Part shown: piece by piece, positions 24,494-35,000 of the stretch
Layout of the letters: each line of letters opens with the position of its first letter
Numbering within the stretch: the stretch's first letter is position 1
Assembly: GCA_032358165.1 (NCBI GenBank)
Contig: JAALGY010000012.1
Location: forward strand, 1,550,001 to 1,614,000
Direction: 5' to 3'
From: Diplosphaera chodatii
Lineage: Eukaryota > Chlorophyta > Trebouxiophyceae > Prasiolales > Stichococcaceae
Length of the DNA stretch: 64,000 bases
Position numbers and translations under genes: made by a program
The notes under the pieces: model-generated
Told to the model about the DNA's origin: nothing
Seen by the model: only the letters and a program-made list of their open reading frames with translations
Databases searched by the model: none

Positions 24494-24610
24494 GGCAGCG
24501 TGTGCCTGCAAAACCGGGAGTGCAGCCTTCCAAAGTGGATACCAAGAGAGATAGAGTGAGTGAGGGAACCGTTACAAGGGCTGCTGGGCGGCGAGCGGAC
24601 CAACCTGGGG

Positions 24611-24660
24611 GCAGCGCGTCTTGCGAGGAAGCCCCTTTGGAGTCTGGCCTATCTGTAACG
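24611..24660 (-). promoter_or_regulatory. Conserved upstream element of LysM B
   Basis: On the gene strand the motif CCGTTACAGATAGG lies 5' of GCAAGACGCGCTGC, about 118-168 bp before the start codon. The same pair, at almost the same distance, precedes LysM C at 30592-30641. It may be a promoter element or simply recent duplication; the function is inferred only. Confidence 0.45.
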
Positions 24661-27090
24661 GATCGCGACCTCACTATTGGCGGCGGAGCAGCAGGTGTGT
24701 AGGGCCAGGTGCAAGAAGCGGTTGTACAGCACTACAGTGAGGAGGGCGTGCTCGTGAGCTGTGACATAGCCGTTGCAACACACGGACCTTCGCAGAAACG
24801 GCAACGGACTCCCAACTCATATTCCCACAACGGCTCGGGAATCTGGAAGCACTACATCTCTACATTGCAACGGCCGAAGGGCTCCAGCTTCTTGGGCAGG
24901 ACGGCGGGTCACCGGCGGCAGGGCTTCGTACGAGCGCTGTCAACCAGGTGTCTGACGGTCAGGGCTGTGAACCATGCGGCCACCAGCACGGGTCGGTCCG
25001 GCCAGGTGTAACATGTCCAGCTTCGCCGCTGGCTTCAGAGTGACAATTTTCGAAGCTGTCGGCCTCCCCACCTCGCAACAGCGCCTTGGCGGCTGAGCCA
25101 AAACTCAAGACCTGCTGTCATAGAGATTACGCTGTGCTTCTGACCAGCTCAGGGCGATCCGACCCCTCGGTCCCACGGTGGAACAACTGCACGTGGGACG
25201 GCCCTCGTACCAGGAACAAGATTCCAAGGGCCACCACCCACACAAACAGCTGGGCGCCAGCTGTATGCGCTTTCAGGTTGCGCTCAGTGAAGCCAGAAGG
25301 CGACAGAGCAGCCGCGCGCCCCCTGTTGACTACTTTGCCCGGCCGTGATGCCCCTGTGGTTCGTCGAGCGCAGCTGACACCGTCTTTTGACGTGCAATTT
25401 GCCCCACACACCACCCACAGCAGACATGGGCGTGCTGCAACACGTTGTTGAGGCGTGTCTGCCGATCTGATACTGCTAGAAGCCATCACGACGATCCGTT
25501 GTCGGACCATACGGATCTGTGCTAGTGCGGCTCATCAAGCGGCACCGCGACGTGTCACTTACCCGTCGCAGAGCGCATTGCAATCGGCGAGCTTTCCAAC
25601 GTGCAGTAAACCCGTGTTTCATGTGGCTGCCGGTACGCAGCACCGAGCGTGAAGACTCCCATGCGAGGGTGGCGTCCTCTCACCTGGTGCGTCTGGTGGT
25701 TTTGGTCGCTGAGAGGCGGGTTCCGCAGCGAGCAAACCGATGTTGTGCTGGCGAAGAACTACTGAATGCAAGTCGACAAGTAATCTGTGTCAGGGAGTAC
25801 ACGTTTGTCGCAGGGGCAACACGACAATCTCTTTGTACTTTACCGGACATCAATACAAGGACAACTAATGACACTGTAAACGTTCGTAAACGGGAAGCCA
25901 GCGTCGGTACTACGGTGTATGACTAACTTGCTGGATGATAGGCCACTGGCACTGCCCGCGAATCACCTGCATGCTGACCGGCCGGTCGACAGGATCATGC
26001 GTCGCGGAAGCAGTGCCGATAGGCAACAGGCTGGGGGCTGGCATGTTGGGCATCACAAACCGTGTCTGACTGTTATTGCCTTGTGGCACTGGTGCACAGG
26101 GAGTCGCCTTGCGGGCATTAGTGGCTGCGTTCCTCACGTGACACACTGCTGAGGTGTAAACACCATGGCATGACAAAGGAGGTGCACTCCAGTTCCTGGA
26201 GCATACTCTACAGCCTCAGTCAAGAGTCATGGACAGCCCGATATGTAGCTGGAGCTGGTACAGAAAGCGGCAAAATTGAAAACAGGCCGATTACATGCCC
26301 AGCAACAGCTTCGACAACAATACAGCCCTGATACGCATGTGGGCTGCGCTACGCCAGCGGCTAGAGTGAAGACGTTGACTGACCAAACCGCCCTCATACC
26401 AATGAAGCCCTGCACTCCTGGTGGCGCCCATCTGAGGCACTCTGCACCGAGGGTGCGTCATGCCGCAGTGCTCTGCATTGACTCGACCACATGCTGATGC
26501 TTCGGGGCGGGATGCTTGAAGTAGGATGCGACGGCTGCATTGCAGCGCTCTGCCACAGCAGCCCCTGGCACGGGGTGACCAGGGACGGCGCGCCCAGGAA
26601 CCCTGTCAAGACTGTCACTTGCGAGCAGCCACCTCAGCAGCAGGAGACTCAGCACCCTTGCACCAGACCTGATCGCACTACACTTTCAGGATCATCAAAG
26701 GATGCGGCAGTGGGGCAGCAGGCAGGACCGCTTGGCACGAATGCCCTTGGCAGGTCAGCGGTCACTTGAGTTCTCGACTGCGGCGGCAGGTGCCATGTTT
26801 TTCAAGAAATGACATCAGACGGTTGACGAGGGTGTTGCAATTGCAATCCAGATAAGCGCGCACCCCCTGGCTAGTAGACAGCCAGCTCCTGACATGTACG
26901 AGCGGGGCTCGCTGCCCCGGTGGCGTCCAGGCATGTAGGTGTGTGCAAGCTCCGAGGCGTTGCAACGCTGCATGGACCAGGAGCAACAGAAGCTTCCATG
27001 GGTGCCGTTCCTGCCTGTCAGGCGCAGCATGCTGTGGTAACCGCAGTGTGGGAAGGCCGTCCGCTGCGGGGTGGCCGTCCGCAGCGGGCC
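24661..27090. other. Intergenic region; proximal part duplicated upstream of LysM C
   Basis: No supportable gene. The stretch to about 25270 matches the region upstream of LysM C: GCCAGCTGTATG and CCCTCGTACC occur in the same order at about 700 bp from both start codons (25196-25267 and 31153-31226). Beyond 25.3 kb nothing was recognised. Confidence 0.4.
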
Positions 27091-27253
27091 GTCCGCTGCG
27101 GGGTGGGCGCGCACCTTGTGCAGGCTGAAGCAGTTGCCCATGACGCACCAGGCGGCCGGCGGCAGGCGGTCCAGCGCCACCGCCCGCTGCGCCAGGTGCG
27201 CCAGCTCCACCTCCCGTTGCAGGTGCCACAGCACCGTGGAGTACACCTCCAGC
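27091..27253 (-). pseudogene. CDC27/APC3 exon fragment (copy of exon at 61002-61142 plus intron start)
   Basis: On the minus strand this stretch reads LEVYSTVLWHL, REVELAHLAQRAVALDRL and CVMGNCFSLHK, almost identical at DNA level to the CDC27 exon at 61002-61142 (about four differences by eye). The match continues into the following intron, so this is a DNA-level copy, not a processed transcript. It has no neighbouring CDC27 exons in the right order and cannot make a CDC27 protein. Next to it, 27055-27110 holds three imperfect GTCCGCTGCGGGGTG-type units derived from the intron start. Confidence 0.88.
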
Positions 27254-27773
27254 CGCTGTGTCCATTGACGCACCCTGGTCTGTGCAGGTCCTGCACGCCC
27301 TGTGTTCATGCATGCCCTGCGCATTGTCTGGGTGCAGACGCTGTTCCAACGCTCTGCCAACTTGCAGCAGCACGAGCACCCAGCTGGCTGCGCCGCTGGC
27401 ATTGCAGGCGCGGCATCAGGCAGGCGGGTCTACCTGCAGCTCCTGGCGTGAGCACGGCGCACCGCCGCCACTGCAACACTGCGGGCGGTGCAACCAGCGC
27501 GCCCCTGCGCGCACTGCGCTCAGCCCTTAGTGCTGCACTGTGCAATGCCTCCACGGCGGCTGCTGCACAGGCGCGGAGATGGTTCGAGTTGCTCCGTGGC
27601 GCTGCTCTGCTGGTCGTCCCTAGTGCTGAGCTGGTCCGCCCGCAGAGATGTATTGGACATAGTTTTCAAGGTGGCGGCATTGATCACAAGTGTGCTGCGC
27701 TCGCCCTGCCTGTGCTGCTGAGTGCATGTCACTTGTTGCTGCTGTCACCTCGATGCAATGTGCTGTGCTGCTG

Positions 27774-27838
27774 CAAGGATGCGACCAAGGTGGATGCGCG
27801 CGACTGGCTGGTGCGCTTTGGGCGGCGCTCGTTGGACT
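27774..27838 (+). pseudogene. CDC27/APC3 exon fragment (copy of start of exon 61870-61980)
   Basis: The plus strand reads DATKVDARDWLVRFGRRS, a diverged copy of DAIKVDARNPLARFERA at the start of CDC27 exon 61870-61980, including the AG before the exon. Its orientation is opposite to the fragment at 27091-27253, so at least one rearrangement occurred. No continuation of the exon is readable. Confidence 0.7.
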
Positions 27839-28004
27839 GGATCCCTGCCACTTCGGTAGATTTCAAGGACCTAGACCCATTGAGCGCCAGCACTGCAGGT
27901 GCCAGCCTCGGTATGTTCAGCTGTTGACCTACATGCACAGGACACTTCATCTCCTTCCACAGCAGAGCCACTGTTGCTGAAGCATCGCACGCACTTGGCA
28001 GCCA

Positions 28005-28364
28005 GGTGTCGTGCTGTGGGAGATGGTCACTGGCGGGCAGCCTGTGCGGGGCGGGCGGTGCCAGGTGCCCATTCCGACATCTGCCATGCCAGCGCAGCGG
28101 TGGGCATGTTGTGGCGCTGCTGTCCGCGCCCTGCCACAGCTCACAGCATCAAGCAGAAATGCAGGTGCACTACTGAAAAGGCATTTGCATGCTGTCAAAG
28201 TGGGACGGCGCTCATCTCATTGGCTGCTGTCGCATATGCAGGGAGGAATCCAGCAGGACGTCAGGCACCATCGATGCGTGCAGCCTTGTTCACAAGGGGC
28301 GTCCAATGGCCATTATGCTCCGAGATGGTGTTAGACATATCAGACTGTGACGATGCATATCCTG
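28005..28364 (+). pseudogene. Truncated receptor-kinase 3' fragment (duplicate of 22.19-22.39 kb)
   Basis: It begins with VVLWEMVTGGQPVRGGR, matching IVLWEIVTGEQPVRGGR of the receptor kinase. After about 170 bp without a counterpart in the kinase exon, homology resumes near 28235 (TIDACS, then KGRP) and at 28322-28364 (EMVLDISDCDDAYP against EVLELL ... MSDSGDADP). Glycine loop, catalytic loop and activation segment are absent and the frame is broken, so no kinase can be made. It sits 3' to 3' with LysM C exactly as the intact kinase sits with LysM B, marking the left edge of the duplicated block. Confidence 0.82.
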
Positions 28365-28989
28365 TCTCACTGCTGCTGACTTAATGCATGACAGCAAAAC
28401 TTCTAGGGCAGCAAAGTTTGTACTGCAATTGGTGACTCTAGGACGGTGCGCACATATAAGCATAGTTGTATACACGGCGGTGCAGTTTCACTAAGAGGGT
28501 CTACATCCACAGGGGTGCCAGTTTGTTTGTCGCCAGTGAGCGCGCTCACCATGAAGTATACATGACGGTGATATTCAATATAGGGTTACTATGTTGATGC
28601 TTCTCACAGCACGAACCAACGACTTCCAAACCACTTATATCTGCATCAGACTTGACTCATATATGCATCAGACCTGACAAAGAAAACAGACGGACGAACT
28701 ACACACAATGCTGTGTGCCACCAAGATTTGCTGGGACAGGCCGCAGCATGATGAGGCGTCAATCGATATGAGAGATCCACACAGCATTGTTGGACCCAAA
28801 TGCAGTTGCGCAAGCAAAACACTAGTTGCGTGGACACCAGCGCCGAGGAAGTCTGGTGGAACACATATCGTCTATGGTGTCTGACACCGCAAAGCCAACA
28901 CTTCCGACACTCCCCGATGCCGTTCGGATGATGCCTGCCTCCGTGACTAGCTACAGCATGATTGGGGCAGCCCAGCGGTCGCTGCCTGC
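28365..28989. other. Convergent spacer, kinase fragment / LysM C
   Basis: This 625 bp spacer is the counterpart of the 569 bp spacer at 22405-22973. It should contain the 3' UTR of LysM C. No gene was seen in it. Confidence 0.4.
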
Positions 28990-30480
28990 CTAGTACCGCC
29001 TTGGGCGATAGTATCCCGTGCTGCCCGAGTACGTGTATGCAGCAAGGAGCTTGCGCCGGGCGCTGCCTGCCAAGGGTAGGACATTCAAAGGTGAGAGGGT
29101 GCGCAACCTGCTAGACGCACATCAGCACAGCACAAGCTTGGACCGGGACCAGACCCACAGCATGCAGGCGGTCGCAGGCACACTGATCTCATAGTCCCTG
29201 TGTAGCCTTCAGCCGCACCTGCGACCAAGGCGAAGCCGACGGAGTGCTTGCCGTCGCCGTCCGCGTTAGGCACAAACGCCATCTTCAGCTGCACGGCGCC
29301 GGCTGCGCGCTGCTTGGCAAACTCGCGCATCTCCGGGTGGCCCTCATTGCCGACCACTTGCGAGATTGTTGGCGTGACATCGCTGATCGTCGCCGCAAAC
29401 GCCGGCTTTCCGTCAACGGTGGTCGCGGTCAGCGGCGCCTGCAGCGGCAGCATGTGGAGTACATCAGGCGGGTGTCACACATGTGCAGGTTGCAGAGAGG
29501 CAGTGCACGCCACTGCAGGCGCAAACTGTGGCACACTGCGACGCAGGCACGCCGTGTGCCACGCAGAACCAAGGAGCCCTGCAGGCGCATCAAAGGACCC
29601 CCACCTCGCAGGACGAGAGGACGGTGCACCAGTCGGGCATGTTGCCCAGCAGATCCTTCATGCCCTCTGTCAGCGTCGTGCCGCACAGCGTGTCCACAGC
29701 GCACTGCAGGCACAAGCACGCCAGGTGAGTGTACTGAGTCAGGTGCTCAGGCAGCCTACAGTTGCTGGCGCAGATGCAGCTGACAACTGCACCATATGAA
29801 CTTGAACGCAATTGGATGTTGCAACACACAATGCACAGCAGGTGGGACACAGCACAGCACAGCACAGGGTCCGCACCTGGTTGGCGGTGGGCCGCACGCA
29901 GACTGGGGTGCTGACGGGGAGGGGGGCGGCGCAGGTGGCGCCGTTGCCGAGCGCCAGCACCGTGCCCAGCAGGCCGCCGACGCTGCTGCAGGTGTCGCCG
30001 GCGACGGTGGTGTAGTAGTTGCTGCAGAAGGCCAGCGGGCCGCCGACGCACGTCAGGGCGCCGGGCGCGGGCGTCAGGACGCCGCACAGCGACAGCGGGT
30101 TCAGCTTCGAGTATGTTGCCAGGCTGATGGCGCCAAAGTTCCTGTAGGAGTGAAATAGTTTTGAGGTCAAGCACCCTTCCAGTGGGGATGGCAACGATGG
30201 TCGATCACAACAGGAGGCATCTCCAGTGAGGCTTGACAGTGAGGGGTCATGTTGACAAAGGAAGCGGACTGTGATCAGTACTACAACAGGGGCAACAGAG
30301 TGGACTGACTCACGCCAGGTCTAGGCACGAGTTGCCCTGCTTCACTTGCACCACGTAGCCGCAGTCATCCGGCATTGCGCCGATCGTGATGCCCAGGTTC
30401 AGCAGCCCCGCGGATGCGATGCCGCAGGCCGAGGCCATGAGCGCCAGGGTCAGGACGGCCGTCGCCCTTGGGAATCCCAT
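28990..30480 (-). CDS. Secreted two-LysM protein, family copy C
   Basis: Five exons in gene order: 30480-30314, 30141-29877, 29703-29605, 29438-29219, 29066-28990, coding 275 aa. The signal peptide runs from MGFPRATAVLTLALMASA. LysM 1 has YVVQVKQGNSCLDLA and YSKLNPLSLCGVLTPAPG; LysM 2 has TVAGDTCSSVGGLLG and STPVCVRPTANQ. The Cys-rich exon has PDWCTVLSSCE, the fourth exon NEGHPEMREFAKQRAAG, and the tail ARRKLLAAYTYSG with terminal PRRY. The first LysM has the variant GNSC in place of the usual GDTC. Exon lengths equal those of copy B except the last (77 against 74 bp). Gene, upstream region and downstream kinase fragment together are a duplicate of the LysM B block. Confidence 0.92.
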
Positions 30481-30591
30481 TGCGTCGTGTGGCCTGCACA
30501 GCCGGAACGGAGCTTAGTACACCACCCAGGGCTACTGATCAGTATGCAGCGGCCACCGCGGGGCTCGATCCGGCTGGCCGGCGGACCTGGG

Positions 30592-30641
30592 GCAGCGCGT
30601 CTTGCAGGGAAGCTCCGACGGGCCCTGCCTATCTGTAACGG
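30592..30641 (-). promoter_or_regulatory. Conserved upstream element of LysM C
   Basis: The motif pair CCGTTACAGATAGG and GCAAGACGCGCTGC on the gene strand lies 112-162 bp before the start codon, as in front of LysM B. Sequence between the two motifs differs, which hints at selection on the motifs, but recent common origin is an equal explanation. Confidence 0.45.
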
Positions 30642-32058
30642 CTGTCACGGGGTGCAGGGTCGGCAGCGCAGCGTGTGAGCTGAAGCAAGAGGGGTGATCA
30701 GCTTGCAGCACAGCGACGGCAGACCGGCAGCGGATTCGTGCAATGTGCGAACGCGCCGCACGACGGACCTTCTGACTTCAGTGGGACTACCAGCTCAACA
30801 CATTGTAACGGCCCGGGAACCTAGAGGCAATACACCGCAACGACTGGTGGACACCAGCTTCCAGGGACAGCTGGAACAACGGCAGGGCGCAGCACGGAGC
30901 CGCTGCAAATAATCCGCAACCATACGGGGTAACTGCAAGCCGGCGTTCTGGGCCTTGCCACGAGCCAACAAGGCGTAACACGGCTGGCTTCGCTAGCGGC
31001 TCCAAGATGCAAATCTACACTGCAGCACCTCAATCTGGGGGCCGCGCGGCGGCTGTGTGCAACCTGACCGCCCAGTCTCAACAATAGATGTGGGTGGGGC
31101 TGACCCGTTGATCGTGCTGCGTGACCGGCCCTTCAGTACCCTACTGCACGTCGGACGACCCTCGTACCCAAACACAGGTGTTGTCGACGGGCGACGCAAG
31201 CGACGGCAGCTGGCGCCAGCTGTATGAACCCAACTAACACGTCCCAGCCTGTTTGTCGCAGCACTCTCTCCCACTATATGGGTGCTGACCAGGCCCGGCT
31301 GGCATGACCTTGGTCACGAAGGGCCGCAGGAAACCTGTCCTGTCAAGCGGAGACGGCGTCGCACAGCATGCAACGGCGCAGCGGTTGATTGTTTGAGCCA
31401 ATGGTGGCGCTTGCCGGTTTGCAACGGCTGCGGGCTGTCGTGAAGCTCCTGTCGCCGCGATGGGCCGGGGCAACGAAGATTGTCACACGCACGCCAAACA
31501 CTAACACGGCGCACGACGGGTGCGCAGCGGCACTGCCACCGAGCCTGCCAAGTTGCAGAGCTGTACGTGCGAGACTACGGGTGCAGCGTGGCACTGCTCA
31601 CCTGTCGCAGGTGTTTGGCTGAGTTGAACGCGGGCTGGTGCGGCGGCTGCGATGCGCAAAGGTGATGGCCTTTGAATGACAGGTGGATGCGTTGGTGCGC
31701 TGAACAACGTATGGCGTGCAGTGACCGTGTAATGGCGAGTGAGAAGAGCATATGTTGACGAGGTGATAATCAGCTGTGATTTGTACTCGGGTATCAACGA
31801 AGGACAGCCAGGTTCTTGAGGGTTTAGAGAGCTGGGTTCAAAGTGTACCGTAGCCGTATGTTACAGAGCTTGCCGAGCCGCGTTCAGCCAACAGGGTATG
31901 CCCAAAGGTACAATCCGCCCTGTGCAATGTGCACAGAAGTCGGCCGCGGCGTGGCGCACAATCAAACGAAAGGCAAGGTAGAGCTGACGCGATGTTGCCA
32001 GCGTACGCCTGGAACTGTATCATCCGTGCAGCTGTTGACACTGTCAGGACAAGGCTCA
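30642..32058. other. Intergenic region upstream of LysM C and downstream of FO synthase
   Basis: The part up to about 31230 is the duplicated upstream region shared with LysM B. The rest shows no gene, RNA or repeat. The FO synthase 3' UTR should lie just below 32059. Confidence 0.4.
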
Positions 32059-35000
32059 TCAGCCCATGACCGGCTGCGCCAGCGGCGCAGCACTGAACGA
32101 CTTGACAGCCTGCGCCGGGTCGGCGGCGGCATACAGGGTGGTCCGCTGCCAGGGCTGCCGCCCTGCCGCCCTGATCAGCGCCTCCATGCGTCCCGGCGGC
32201 AGCTCCTGCCCGTGCACCGCACCTGCACACAAGTCCATGAACCAATGGAGTCTGCAATGTGGTCTGTATCCAGCTTGGCAGTCGTCAAGTTCGACAAGCG
32301 CTCAGGTCAGCGCCTGTGGCACCGCTTGGCCACCGAAGCCAGCAACTGGACACGGTTTGCTGCAATCAGAAGCGTGCTCACCGGCCGCCTTGGTGATGGA
32401 CTCCTGCATGATTGATCCGCCCATGTCGTTGCAACCGACGCTTAGCAGCTGAGCTGCCCGCTCCGGCCCCATCTTGACCCAGCTGGCCTGCAGATGCATG
32501 CGGACCTGTTGAGGTGCACATCGAAGAAGGTGCGTGTTCAGGAGCTGTTGGAGTGTGTGTACATTGCCCCGACACCAACGTGGCCATGTAGAAAGGAGGC
32601 ATGGTAGCAAGGGGCCAGCCGGCACACCTGGATGTTGGTCAGCACTGGGTGCAGCGCCAGCCGCGCCACAGCGTGCATCAGCATGCACTCGGTCAGTGTT
32701 GGCCCACGCCGCGAGCGGCCTGCGGAACAGGACCTGCTTCATGAACGACTCCACAGCATTGACATGTCAGGCGATGCTGCGGGGTCTGTGCCGGTTCTGC
32801 GCCTGCCCACAGGGCAGCAGCCAACCCCTGCCGCCACTGACGCGCCCCTGTTATGCTGGCCACAAGTTGCTGTACAGAGTGGCCTGTATTGCTGCCTGAT
32901 CGGAGCATACGATCGGCCGTTGGGGATACATAGGAACACCCTGTTGTTGGGTTTTCCAACAAAATGGCTGTACAGTAACACCTGCAGTACGATGGCCTGT
33001 ACCAGGCATTCTTGGCGTGCCTGTTCAAGCATGGCTGACTTCTGCCAGAAGGGTGCATGGTGACTTGCTGTGATACAAGTATGCTGTCTGGAGCAGTCGC
33101 CACATGTCAGCAGAGGGACTGGGCATGCCCATTGCAACAGCTGACACCGCGGTCTTCACTGCCAAGATGAGTCATCACAACTGCCACCAGAACAACAGCA
33201 GCTTCCAAGAGGATTCTCAACACGAGGGCAGCAGCATGGCTCGTTGAGCACCTGCAGTGTGGTCTCGCTCTCACAGTGGTGCGGTGTTCGGCACCACTTG
33301 GTGGGACACTGCTGCCCACGCTTGTGTGCCTGACTACGCCTCAGCCAGGAAGGTGTGCTCGACCCACCTTTGAGGTACAGCGGGGCCTGCGGGTGCACGA
33401 AGGGCAGCGGCACGAACTCGGTGATGCCGCCGGTGCGGGCCTGCAGCGCCCGCAGCGCCAGCAGGTGGCGCGCCCAGGCGCCAAAGCCGTCCACGTGGCC
33501 AAACATGACGGTGGAGGAGGTCCGGATGCCCGCCCGGTGCGCCGCCCCCACCACCTGCACAAAATGCAGCAGTTAGTGCACTTGAAAAGCATCGGCTGCC
33601 CGTGTGGGGCCATGGCCCTGCATGCCGCAATGGTGCGCCATCGCCCTGTAGTAGCCAACGGAGCGCCGTGCCAGTGCTGTCAGCCATGACATTCACACAG
33701 GCCATGCAGGACATGGTGTGCGCAGGCACCCTGCCATGCGGAGCCTGCCTGGCCCTTGCGGCCATGGTTGTGCCAATGTGCAAGTTTCGAGGTACCGGCA
33801 GCCACGCCGCTGGCGGTCGCCACAGCACCCACCTCCAGCCACTGCGCGGTGTTGAGCTTGTCGGGGCACAGCACCGCGCGCACGCCGTCGTCCAGGACCT
33901 CGGCCGCCGTGCCCGGCAGGCTGCCCAGCCCCGCAGCCTTGAGCTTGCGCAGGTACCTGCGGGGCGCACACGCAGACAGGTCACGACTGCATTTGCCAGC
34001 TGTACATCTGGGCTGACGCAGCCCTCATGCGCTTGCAGAGCCCATGCCTGCATCTGCCAGCGGTGGGGCCAACCCCATCTGGGGGGTATCCCCATGTGGG
34101 GCCGTCCCCATGTGACAGACACACCGCCAGCACGTTGCAGTTGAGCACGGGCGCCTCATGCACAGCTTGATAGCAGACCCAGCTGCAGCTGCCCATCTAA
34201 GAGTCAGTGACGCACGTGTCAAGGGACCAGCCGCTCGCGGCGGCGCCCTGGGCCACCTCCAGCGGCGAGAAGGCGTGCACGTGGATGCCAGGCGCCGCCT
34301 CGCGCGCCGTCTGCAGCAGCCTGCAGCCGATGACAGCGCACGACTGCTGGCCGTACACACCCATCGTCGTTCCTGGTGTGCTGTGCTGTCACTGGTGCAG
34401 CACGCGGTGCCATAAGGGTACGGGCAGCCAGATGCCCGGGACCCAGGTGCTTTCACACAGTCTGAGTGCCCAGCAGTTCATCCCGCACAAAGCGCCGCTT
34501 CGGCACTGCCCACCTCAGGTATGTTTCGCCGGTGAAGTCGGGGTGGATGCCGCCCTGCAGGAGTGAAGCTGCCCGTAACGGTGGGGAGGAATCAGTATGG
34601 TTGGCACTCATAAGCAGCCCGACTTCCCTGGACTTAGCACGCTTGCAGGATGGGTGGATGGCGCCTGCAGACACGGTGTTGTGTGTGGTGAGTTGGTGAC
34701 ACTCACCTGCATGCAAACCTCGGTGGCGCCCCGGTCCCACGCCTCTGCCGTGCGCCGCGCCACCTCGTCGAGCGACAGCAGGTAGGGCCGGCCCCGAAGG
34801 TCTTCATGAGCCTAGCACATTGAGGGCCATCATATCAGAAGAATCAGCAGATTGGAGAAATCAGCATTAAAGATGACAGCAGTGCAACTGCTGCGCCACA
34901 CATCACCATACTGCAGGGGTCTCCACTCCTGTGGAGCGCAACTTACCTTGCCCTTGCTGAAGGCGCAGAACTGGCACTTGAAGGTGCAGATACTGCATTG

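Noticed and set aside
26762..27402. A minus-strand CDC27 paralogue of about 200 codons
   Set aside because: Only one exon's worth shows homology. The open frame on both sides is intron copy and tandem repeat, so it was called a pseudogene fragment.
28005..28364. A second functional receptor kinase
   Set aside because: Only the C-terminal part of the kinase domain is present, in broken frames, without ATP-binding or catalytic loops.
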